Source: Caballeronia calidae (GTDB lineage Bacteria; Pseudomonadota; Gammaproteobacteria; Burkholderiales; Burkholderiaceae). From it: a stretch of 52,474 nucleotides of DNA. The notes under the pieces were generated by a model, which was not told where the DNA came from, did not search any database, and saw only the letters and a program-made list of their open reading frames with translations. Each line of letters begins with the position of its first letter. Position 1 is the first letter of the stretch. Both the position numbers and the translations under genes were made by a program. The stretch covers positions 1-52,474 of the forward strand of contig NZ_FCOX02000051.1 in NCBI RefSeq assembly GCF_900044055.2, read 5' to 3'. Shown here piece after piece: positions 8,389 through 15,799 of this stretch.

Positions 8389-10047
8389 ATGCAGACATAT
8401 GACTACATCGTGGTTGGTGCGGGATCGGCGGGGTGCGTACTAGCGAACCGGTTGAGCGAATCGGGCAAGCATTCGGTACTGCTGCTGGAAGGCGGCCCGG
8501 TCGATGATTCGTTTTGGTTGCGCATGCCGCTCGGCTATGGCAAGACGATTTACGAAACGCAATTTGCCCGGCACTTCTATACCGACCCCGAGCCCACGAT
8601 GGGCAATCGCGAGATATTCTGGCCGCGCGGCGTCGTGCTCGGCGGATCGAGCTCGATCAACGGGCTGATCTTCATTCGCGGTCAGCACGAGGACTACGAC
8701 GCCTGGGCAGATGCAGGTTGCACGGGCTGGAGCTTCAAGGACGTGTTGCCGTATTTCCGCAAATCGGAGCACAACACGCGTGGCGAAAGCACCTGGCACG
8801 GGGCGAACGGCCCGCTCTGGTGCTCGGACATCAACGAGCGTTTCGAGCTGATGGAAGCATTCTTCGATGCAGGGGCGGAACTCGGCATCCCGCGCAATCC
8901 CGACTTCAACGGCGCACAACAGGAAGGCTGCGGCTATTACCAGATGTTCATCAAGGAAGGGAAGCGCTGCAGCACCGCAGTGGCTTATCTGCGTCCGGCG
9001 ATGAACCGCGCCAATCTGCGCGTGGAGACGCAGGCTCACGTCGAGCGTGTGGTATTCGAGGGCAAGCGCGCGAGCGGTGTGGAGTTCACGCAGAATGGCG
9101 CGAAGTTCCATATCGCGGCGCGGCGCGAGGTGATTCTGTCGGCGGGCGCGCTGCAAAGCCCGCAGCTTCTCCAACTGTCGGGCATCGGCGCGGCAGGGCT
9201 GCTGCGCAGGCATGGCATCGATCTGGTGAGCGATCTTCCTGGCGTCGGCGAAAACCTGCAGGATCATCTCCAGTTGCGCTCGATCTATCGCGTCACGAAA
9301 CCCATCACGATCAACGACGGCATGCGCACGAAGGCGGGCCGCCTCGGACTCGGCCTGAACTATCTGCTGCGCAAGCGCGGACCGCTCGCCTACACTGCGA
9401 CGCCCGGCGGCATGTTTGCGCGCGTGCTGCCGGAATCGAAGACGCCCGACGTACAGTTTCATTTCGGCGCGATCTCGGCAGAAAAAACGCGCACCGATCC
9501 GCACAAATTCTCCGGATGCACATTCTCGGTGTGCCAGTTGCGGCCCGAATCACGCGGCCGGCTCGCGATCAAATCTGCGGATTCGCGCGAGTCGCCTTCC
9601 ATTGTCGCGAACTACCTCACGGCGGAAGTAGATCAGCGATGCGCGATCGAAGGGCTGCGCCTCATCCAGCGGCTCGCCGACACGCGGGCCATGAAGCCGT
9701 ATCTGCGCGACACGTTCTCGCCGAAGGCGCCACTGGCGACGGATGACGAACTGCTCGCGTTCGCGCGCGAAACCGGCGGCACGATCTTCCATCCGTCCGG
9801 CACCTGCAAGATGGGCGTTGACGACATGTCCGTGGTCGATCCCGAACTGCGTGTCCGAGGCGTGGGCGGGCTGCGCGTGGTCGATTGCTCGATCATGCCC
9901 CTGCTGGTGTCGGGCAACACGAATTCCCCGACGGTGATGATCGCGGAAAAGGCCGCAGATATGATTCTGGCCGCCGCGTCGCGCGGCGATGCATCTTCGG
10001 TTGGATTTGACAACGACGTCGAGCGCTCCACTGCCACGATGTCCTGA
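8389..10047 (+). CDS. GMC-family FAD-dependent alcohol dehydrogenase/oxidase, copy 2
   Basis: A 552-residue GMC flavoprotein. It has the N-terminal FAD motif VVGAGSAGCVLANRLSESG, then GVVLGGSSSINGLIFIRGQ, catalytic HPSGTCKMG (His about residue 468) and the tail NTNSPTVMIAEKAADMI. The start MQTYDYIVVG at 8389 matches copy 1; the upstream in-frame extension from 8278 would cover the promoter and operator. By eye it is clearly paralogous to the proteins at 2106-3785 and 33849-35480. Predicted role: oxidation of a primary alcohol, passing electrons to FAD and then to the quinone pool or oxygen. The predicted IclR operator upstream places it in the island's regulon. It ends facing the FAD/NAD(P)-binding protein gene. 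Confidence 0.9.
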   Translation: MQTYDYIVVGAGSAGCVLANRLSESGKHSVLLLEGGPVDDSFWLRMPLGYGKTIYETQFARHFYTDPEPTMGNREIFWPRGVVLGGSSSINGLIFIRGQHEDYDAWADAGCTGWSFKDVLPYFRKSEHNTRGESTWHGANGPLWCSDINERFELMEAFFDAGAELGIPRNPDFNGAQQEGCGYYQMFIKEGKRCSTAVAYLRPAMNRANLRVETQAHVERVVFEGKRASGVEFTQNGAKFHIAARREVILSAGALQSPQLLQLSGIGAAGLLRRHGIDLVSDLPGVGENLQDHLQLRSIYRVTKPITINDGMRTKAGRLGLGLNYLLRKRGPLAYTATPGGMFARVLPESKTPDVQFHFGAISAEKTRTDPHKFSGCTFSVCQLRPESRGRLAIKSADSRESPSIVANYLTAEVDQRCAIEGLRLIQRLADTRAMKPYLRDTFSPKAPLATDDELLAFARETGGTIFHPSGTCKMGVDDMSVVDPELRVRGVGGLRVVDCSIMPLLVSGNTNSPTVMIAEKAADMILAAASRGDASSVGFDNDVERSTATMS

Positions 10048-10062
10048 AGTCGCACATCGAAA

Positions 10063-10094
10063 ACGCCGGCCCCGACGATGAGTCGGGCCGGCGT
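10063..10094. terminator. Bidirectional hairpin between convergent genes
   Basis: A GC-rich stem, ACGCCGGCC...GGCCGGCGT extended by CGAC/GTCG with one bulged C, in the 74-base gap between the convergent GMC and FAD/NAD(P)-protein genes. It is placed where both need a terminator. There is no marked T-run. Confidence 0.6.
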
Positions 10095-10121
10095 AGCAAC
10101 TGCGACAGCACAATCCGCTCG

Positions 10122-11675
10122 TCACGCGACGCGCGCCATTCCCGCCTCCCTGATCGACGCCGCGAGCGCCTGCGCTTGTCCACCCGCGAGGCGCGCATTG
10201 ATATCCATCGACGTGGTCCAGAAGTAGGCGCCTGTCGCGAGACTGCCGATCAGTGAGACACGCCGTTCTACGACGCCGCGCGCCGTTACGAGACAGCCGG
10301 TATCGAACTCAAGCGCGACGCCGCCGGCGGCATCTTCTCGGGCGAGGCCACGCTGCACCAGCATGCGTATCAACGGGTCGCGTGTCTCGCGAATCGACGT
10401 GCTGAAGCTCGTCGCGTTGACGACCCAGTCGCATTCGAGCGTGTCGAAGCCGCCGGCGTTGCGCGAGCGGCGCACATTGAACGGTCCGTCCTTGCACGGA
10501 CGATAAAGCCCCGCGAAGCCATCGACGATCGACAACTGACCGGAGGCGAGCCGCTCGTGAATCTGCTCGGCGTTGCGCAGCGGAAAGGTCGCGCGGCGCG
10601 CCATCCAGAGTGAGCGGAAGTCGCGCAGAAAGCGCTGCCGCTCGAGGTCGCCGAGCGCGTGCCACAAATGCTCGATGCACTCGTTCGTCGATGCCGCGAC
10701 GGCCTGCCACAGCCGTGGCCCCGAACGTGCGCGCGCGAGCTCGTCGGTGAGCGCGGCGAGCGCATCGCCGTCGCGCAGGCCGATGACATCGGCGGGATCA
10801 TATGCGCCGCCGGCGGCGACGAGCGCGCTGTGCAACATCGCGCCGAGCGCTTCGAGCGTTGCCCCGTCTTCGCCTTCGAGCACGCTATCGAGCGCAGCCG
10901 GACACAACGCAGTCAGCGACAAAGACGGGTTGTGCGGACTTTTGACGGACGGCAGACGGCCGTTGCGCGACACTGCAACGATCCGTCCACGATGGCCGCC
11001 GCGAGCAAGCGCGACGATCGCGTCGACGGCGCTCAGGCTCGTCCCGACGATGCACACGCTATCGTCACGCCCGATCCGCGACGTGAGTTCGCTGACGGGA
11101 TAGGGCGAGTTGAAATAGCGTGCGTCGCCGTGCAGATCCGCGAACGCGACGGACGGCAGATTGCCGTTGCATAGCACGACGCGCTGCGCGACATAACCGT
11201 TGCCGGACTCCGTGACGACGCGCACAGTCGTCCCGGATGCAGGCGCTTCGATATCGCAGACGCGCGCGCGCACGTGTTCGAGCGCCACGCCGAGCTCGCG
11301 CGCCTTGCGCTGACAGCGGCGGTAGACGTCACGCAGATAGGCGCCGAACAACGGACGCGGAAAGACGTCTTTGGGGTCGATCTCGCTCACGCCGAAGCTG
11401 GCGAGGTAGCTAGCCGAACGCGCGCGCAGCCATCGCACGAAGTCGTCTCGCTCGTTCGCGATCGCCGACATCGAGCTGGCGGGAATGTTGAGCAGATTGC
11501 TGTTCGCGTCGGTCTGATAAGCCTGGCCGGGACCGATGCTTTCGGAGGGCTCGAATACGAGCACGCGCAACGTGTGCCTCGGCGGCAACTCCAGCGCATG
11601 CAGCAACTGATACACAAACGACGTGGCGACCGAGCCGCCGCCGATGACGGCGATCGTCGAAATGGTTTCGTTCAT
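10122..11675 (-). CDS. FAD/NAD(P)-binding flavoprotein of the YdhS-like type
   Basis: A 517-residue protein with an N-terminal dinucleotide-binding motif (IAVIGGGSVATSFVYQLL) and the family sequence VLVFEPSESIGPGQAYQTD...NIPASSMSA, typical of the FAD-NAD(P)-binding domain family often annotated as YdhS or hydroxyacylglutathione-hydrolase-like. A second nucleotide-binding region is seen around VCIVGTSLSAVDAIVAL. The start at 11675 is chosen for its ribosome binding site (GTGGAG) and because the motif then sits at the N-terminus. It lies 78 bases downstream of ALDH copy 2 on the same strand, so it is probably in that operon. The reaction is unknown; an electron-transfer or monooxygenase role is possible. 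Confidence 0.75.
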   Translation of the reverse strand: MNETISTIAVIGGGSVATSFVYQLLHALELPPRHTLRVLVFEPSESIGPGQAYQTDANSNLLNIPASSMSAIANERDDFVRWLRARSASYLASFGVSEIDPKDVFPRPLFGAYLRDVYRRCQRKARELGVALEHVRARVCDIEAPASGTTVRVVTESGNGYVAQRVVLCNGNLPSVAFADLHGDARYFNSPYPVSELTSRIGRDDSVCIVGTSLSAVDAIVALARGGHRGRIVAVSRNGRLPSVKSPHNPSLSLTALCPAALDSVLEGEDGATLEALGAMLHSALVAAGGAYDPADVIGLRDGDALAALTDELARARSGPRLWQAVAASTNECIEHLWHALGDLERQRFLRDFRSLWMARRATFPLRNAEQIHERLASGQLSIVDGFAGLYRPCKDGPFNVRRSRNAGGFDTLECDWVVNATSFSTSIRETRDPLIRMLVQRGLAREDAAGGVALEFDTGCLVTARGVVERRVSLIGSLATGAYFWTTSMDINARLAGGQAQALAASIREAGMARVA

Positions 11676-11753
11676 CACAGGCTCCACGGAGTGCGGCAAT
11701 ACAAGGCGGACGGCGCGGCGCGCGAGATCGCGCCGCGCCCGATAGTGCATCAA

Positions 11754-13184
11754 TCAGGTTTGCGTGACGAACTTCGTGTTCAGGTAGCCATCGAAGGTTT
11801 CCATGCCGCCTTCGCTGCCGAAGCCGCTGTCCTTGATGCCGCCGAAGGGCGTTTCCGGCAGCGCCATGCCCGAATGATTGATGTTGACCATGCCCGCTTC
11901 GAGTTCGGTCGCGAGCCGATGCGCGGTCTTCGCGTTTTCTGTGAACGCGTAAGAAGCGAGGCCGAAGGGCAAGCTGTTCGCGCGTTGCAGGACTTCGTCG
12001 AGGCTTTTGAAACGCGCGAGCGGCGCGATGGGACCGAACGGTTCGTGCGTCATCAGTTTCGCGTCGTCCGCAAGGCCGGCGACGAGCGTGGGCGCGAAGA
12101 AGCTGCCGCCCAGATCGGGTGCGTAGCCGCCGGTCAGGACGCTGCCGCCGCGCGCTTTCGCATCGTCGACGAAACCTTGCATTTCGGTCACGCGGCGATC
12201 GTGCGCGAGCGGGCCCATCGCGGTATCCGCGTCCATGCCGGCGCCGATCTTCACGCTTTCGAACGCAGCCACCATGCGATCGCGGAAGGCATCGAAGACC
12301 GCGTCGTGCACGAACAGACGCGTCGGCGCGACGCATACCTGGCCCGCGTTTCGCAGCTTGGCCTTCATCGTGACGAGCACGGCTGCGTCGAGGTCCGCGT
12401 CCTCGCACACGATCACGGGCGCGTGGCCGCCCAGTTCCATCGTCATGCGCTTCATGTGTGCGCTCGCCAGCGACGCCAGCTTCTTGCCCACCTCGACGGA
12501 ACCGGTGAAAGAAATCTTGCGCACCGCGGGGTTCGCGATCAGGTGGCCGGATACTTCATGCGGCACGCCCCATACGATGTTCAGGACCCCGGGGGGAAGA
12601 CCGGCATCATGAAACAGATGCGCCAGCGCAACCACCGCGCTCGGCGCATCCTCGGGCCCCTTGAGAACGATTGTGCAACCCGCGCCCACCGCTGCCACGA
12701 TCTTGCGAATGGCCTGATTGAACGGGAAATTCCACGGGGTGAAGGCGGCACAGACACCGATCGGCTCGCGCAACACCATCTGCCGCACCGCCGGATCGCG
12801 CGACGGGATGACCCGTCCATAGATGCGACGGCATTCTTCGGCATGCCAGTCGGCGTGGTCCGCGCATCCGATCACTTCGGTTTTCGCCTCCGCGAGCGGC
12901 TTGCCCTGATCGAGCGTCAGCGCGCGAGCGATGTCATCGGCGCGTTCGCGAGCCAGAGCGCCGACGCGCCGCAGAATCTCCGAGCGCAACATGGGCGAAC
13001 TCTTCTTCCACGACGCGAACGCCTTCTGCGCGGACGCCACCGCGTGATCGAGATCCTGCGGGCTCGCGTGGGGCAGGCGACCCAGAACCTCTCGCGTGGC
13101 GGGATTGATGACTTCCTCTGACCGGCGCGCACCGCTCGCGCCGATGAATTCGCCATTGATGTAGAGGAATAGTTCGGGGTACAT
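11754..13184 (-). CDS. NAD(P)-dependent aldehyde dehydrogenase, copy 2
   Basis: A 476-residue ALDH, identical in length to copy 1 at 5381-6811 and very similar along its whole length by eye. It has FTPWNFPFNQAIRK for cofactor binding, MELGGHAPVIVCEDADLD with the general base, and NAGQVCVAPTRLFV with the catalytic Cys. CAGGAG lies before the ATG. It heads an operon with the FAD/NAD(P)-binding protein and is divergent from the MFS-FGE-sulfatase operon, sharing an intergenic region with two predicted IclR operators. It should oxidise the aldehyde formed by the GMC enzyme to an acid. Its codons are more GC-rich than those of copy 1, so the copies have different histories or are old duplicates. 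Confidence 0.92.
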   Translation of the reverse strand: MYPELFLYINGEFIGASGARRSEEVINPATREVLGRLPHASPQDLDHAVASAQKAFASWKKSSPMLRSEILRRVGALARERADDIARALTLDQGKPLAEAKTEVIGCADHADWHAEECRRIYGRVIPSRDPAVRQMVLREPIGVCAAFTPWNFPFNQAIRKIVAAVGAGCTIVLKGPEDAPSAVVALAHLFHDAGLPPGVLNIVWGVPHEVSGHLIANPAVRKISFTGSVEVGKKLASLASAHMKRMTMELGGHAPVIVCEDADLDAAVLVTMKAKLRNAGQVCVAPTRLFVHDAVFDAFRDRMVAAFESVKIGAGMDADTAMGPLAHDRRVTEMQGFVDDAKARGGSVLTGGYAPDLGGSFFAPTLVAGLADDAKLMTHEPFGPIAPLARFKSLDEVLQRANSLPFGLASYAFTENAKTAHRLATELEAGMVNINHSGMALPETPFGGIKDSGFGSEGGMETFDGYLNTKFVTQT

Positions 13185-13221
13185 GCGCGGCTCCTGAGTT
13201 TAAGAGATTGACTGGTTTATC

Positions 13222-13238
13222 GTCCTAAATTGCAGGAC
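13222..13238. promoter_or_regulatory. Predicted IclR operator, site 2 (ALDH copy 2 promoter)
   Basis: GTCCTAAATTGCAGGAC, a perfect 5-bp-arm palindrome with a 7-base centre, 37 bases before the ATG of ALDH copy 2. Overlap with the core promoter would allow repression. Confidence 0.7.
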
Positions 13239-13405
13239 TTCACTCCCATTAAACGAAATGATCGCGCTTTGCACGCCGTGCTGTCAAGGCGAGTCGATGT
13301 CCGGTCGACGCGTGTGGTGCTCGGGATTTCCCGCAATGCGGGTTATTTCGCTTGCGGATTGCGCAGCCTGGTGCCAGCATGATCAAAACGCATATTGCGA
13401 CATAT

Positions 13406-13422
13406 GTCCTAAAGGATAGGAC
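13406..13422. promoter_or_regulatory. Predicted IclR operator, site 3 (MFS-FGE-sulfatase promoter)
   Basis: GTCCTAAAGGATAGGAC, arms GTCCT/AGGAC, 69 bases before the MFS start at 13492. TTGCGA lies about 9 bases upstream and is a possible -35 element. Sites 2 and 3 are 184 bases apart centre to centre in one divergent promoter region, so looping is possible. Confidence 0.7.
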
Positions 13423-13491
13423 GGAAAATCAAAGTTGTTGTGTCGCAAAGCCGGGAAAGACTGGTCATTTCAAGAACGTCTGGAGACAACG

Positions 13492-14823
13492 ATGAAATCT
13501 GCCATTCCCTTGTCACCCGATGACGCGCTGTTTCGCAAGATCACGCGGCGCATCGTCCCGTTTCTTTTCGTGTGTTACGTCATCAATTTCATCGATCGGG
13601 TGAATATTGGCTTCGCGAAGCTGCAGTTTCTGCAGGACCTGAAGCTGAACGACGCGGTTTATGGCATGGCCGCAGGCATCTTTTTCGTGAGCTATATGGC
13701 GTTCGAGGTGCCGAGCAACCTCATGCTCGCCCGCATCGGTGTGCGCAAGACACTTATGCGGATCATGTTTCTATGGGGCCTGTTTACCGTGATGCTGATG
13801 TTCACGAAGAGTGCGACGATGCTCTACGTGCTGCGTTTTCTGCTCGGCGCGGCGGAGGCAGGCTTCTTTCCCGGCATCATCCTGTACCTGACCTACTGGT
13901 TCCCCGATGCGCGGCGCGGGCGGGTGACGTCGCTCTTCGTCATTGCCATTCCGCTCGCAGGCGTCATTGGCGGGCCGCTCTCGGGCGGCATCATGAGTCA
14001 TTTCGATACCGCCATGGGTTTGCGTGGCTGGCAATGGCTGTTTCTGATCGAAGGCGTGCCCGCGATGATGCTCGGCATCATGGCGCTGTTCTTTCTCGAC
14101 GATCATCCGAAAGACGCGAAGTGGCTGACGCCCGCTGAACGGACGCGCGTGATGGCCGCGCTCGCCGCCGACAGCACCAATGGCGCAAAGGAAGGCGCGC
14201 ACGGCAGCATGCGCGACGCATTGCGCAATCCTCGTCTCTATCTGCTCGCGTTCATCTACTTCACGATCTTCATGGGGCTCAATGCAGTCAGCTTCTGGAT
14301 CCCGAGCATCATCCGGCAAGCCGGTGTGCAGAACATCGGCACGATCGGACTGATCAGTGGCGGCATCTCGGTTTGCACGGCGATCGGCACGCTGCTCGCT
14401 GGCTACAGTTCGGACCGGCACGGCGAACGTCGCTGGCACGTCGCAGGGTCGGGATTCGCGGTGGCGGCGGCGTTCCTGCTGCTTCCGGCGGCTGCGGGCA
14501 GCATCCCGTTGACCGTGTGCTGCCTTGCGGTGGCGTCGGTCGGTTTGTATGCCAACCTCGCCACTTTCTGGACGATTCCGCCGACCTATCTGCGAGGCGA
14601 TTCCGCCGCCGGCGGGATTGCGATGATCACCGCGCTGGGTGCAATCGGTGGCGTGTTGAGCCCGAACATCGTCGGCATGCTCAAGGAAGCGACCGGAAGC
14701 CTATACAGCGGGCTCGCCGTGATTGCCTCGATCATCATCATCGGCATGATCACGCTGCTCTGCGCGCTGCCGTCACCGCAACGCGAAGCGGCTCGCGCTG
14801 CGCGTATGTCGGCGATGAAGTAG
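13492..14823 (+). CDS. MFS transporter, anion:cation symporter (ACS) family
   Basis: A 443-residue, 12-helix permease. The N-terminal stretch LFRKITRRIVPFLFVCYVIN followed by FIDRVNIGFAKL is typical of the ACS family (phthalate, tartrate, glucarate and allantoate permeases). FFPGIILYLTYWFPDARRGR in the central part also fits. ACS carriers take up organic anions. GGAGAC precedes the ATG at 13492; the in-frame extension from 13435 overlaps the promoter. It is the first gene of an operon with FGE (22 bases downstream) and a sulfatase, so it most likely imports an anionic sulfate ester for desulfation inside the cell, which agrees with the lack of a signal peptide on the sulfatase. Confidence 0.9.
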   Translation: MKSAIPLSPDDALFRKITRRIVPFLFVCYVINFIDRVNIGFAKLQFLQDLKLNDAVYGMAAGIFFVSYMAFEVPSNLMLARIGVRKTLMRIMFLWGLFTVMLMFTKSATMLYVLRFLLGAAEAGFFPGIILYLTYWFPDARRGRVTSLFVIAIPLAGVIGGPLSGGIMSHFDTAMGLRGWQWLFLIEGVPAMMLGIMALFFLDDHPKDAKWLTPAERTRVMAALAADSTNGAKEGAHGSMRDALRNPRLYLLAFIYFTIFMGLNAVSFWIPSIIRQAGVQNIGTIGLISGGISVCTAIGTLLAGYSSDRHGERRWHVAGSGFAVAAAFLLLPAAAGSIPLTVCCLAVASVGLYANLATFWTIPPTYLRGDSAAGGIAMITALGAIGGVLSPNIVGMLKEATGSLYSGLAVIASIIIIGMITLLCALPSPQREAARAARMSAMK

Positions 14824-14845
14824 CGTGTCCGCGCCAGGAGCGTCC

Positions 14846-15799
14846 ATGCAGATCGCCAATCAAATGGTATGGATCGAAGGCGGCATCTTCAGGATGGGCA
14901 GCGAGAAGCATCATCCCGAAGAAGCGCCCGTCCGACGCGTGCGCGTCGACGGATTCTGGATCGATCCGACACCCGTGACCAATGCGGCGTTCGCCGCGTT
15001 CGTCGACGCGACCGGCTATGTCACCGTGGCCGAGCGCGTCCCCGATCCCGCGCTTTATCCCGGCGCCGAGGCCAGTGCGTTGACGCCCGGCGCGCTCACC
15101 TTTCATCAACCGCCGGGTCCGGTCGACCGATACGATCCTTACGCGTGGTGGCGTTATACGCAAGGTGCCTCGTGGCGCAGCCCCTGTGGCGGCGCGAGCG
15201 GCATCGACGCGCTGGGCGATCATCCCGTCGTCCATGTCTCGTTCGAAGACGCGGCCGCCTATGCGCGATGGGCAGGCAAGGACCTGCCGACTGAAGCCGA
15301 GTGGGAATACGCGGCGCGCGGCGGGCTGGATCAGGCAGCGTTTGTCTGGGGCGACGACTTCATGCCGGAAGGCCGCATGATGGCCAATACGTGGCAAGGC
15401 GAATTCCCGTGGCAGAACCTTGCGCTCGACGGCTACGAGCGCACCTCGCCGGTCGGCGTGTTTCCACCCAACGGCTACGGATTGCACGACATGGCGGGCA
15501 ATGTCTGGGAGTGGACCGAAGACTGGTACGTCGATCAGCCGCGCGCGCATTCGAAGCCCTGTTGTGTCGTCGGCAATCCTCGAGGGCCGGCGGCCGCAGC
15601 GAGTTTCGATCCGTCGCAACCCAATATTCCCATTCCCCGCAAGGTTGTGAAGGGCGGCTCGTTTCTGTGCGCGCCGTCTTACTGCGACCGTTATCGCCCG
15701 TCCGCGCGCCAGCCGCAAATGATCGATACCGCGTCATGCCACATTGGCTTTCGCTGTGTCGTGCGCGGCGCCGCAGTTATTGAACTCAAGGAGATCTAG
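14846..15799 (+). CDS. Formylglycine-generating enzyme (FGE/SUMF1 type), sulfatase-maturing
   Basis: A 317-residue copper-dependent oxidase that turns a Cys of type I sulfatases into the catalytic C-alpha-formylglycine. The FGE-sulfatase domain spans nearly the whole chain: VWIEGGIFRMGSE at the start, PTEAEWEYAARGG in the middle, GYGLHDMAGNVWEWTEDWY and KVVKGGSFLCAPSYCDRYR near the end. The two Cys of the last motif, about residues 275 and 280, have the spacing of the active-site Cys pair in known FGEs; DTASCHIGFRC closes the domain. The ATG at 14846 has CAGGAG upstream and is preferred to GTG at 14825. Its stop codon is immediately followed by the sulfatase ATG, which supports its identity as the maturase. 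It is the only FGE in the window. Confidence 0.93.
   Translation: MQIANQMVWIEGGIFRMGSEKHHPEEAPVRRVRVDGFWIDPTPVTNAAFAAFVDATGYVTVAERVPDPALYPGAEASALTPGALTFHQPPGPVDRYDPYAWWRYTQGASWRSPCGGASGIDALGDHPVVHVSFEDAAAYARWAGKDLPTEAEWEYAARGGLDQAAFVWGDDFMPEGRMMANTWQGEFPWQNLALDGYERTSPVGVFPPNGYGLHDMAGNVWEWTEDWYVDQPRAHSKPCCVVGNPRGPAAAASFDPSQPNIPIPRKVVKGGSFLCAPSYCDRYRPSARQPQMIDTASCHIGFRCVVRGAAVIELKEI

Noticed and set aside
11274..13121. A 615-codon open frame on the plus strand
   Set aside because: It is the antisense shadow of ALDH copy 2 and the FAD/NAD(P)-binding gene; composition follows codon position 3 of those genes and no family is seen.
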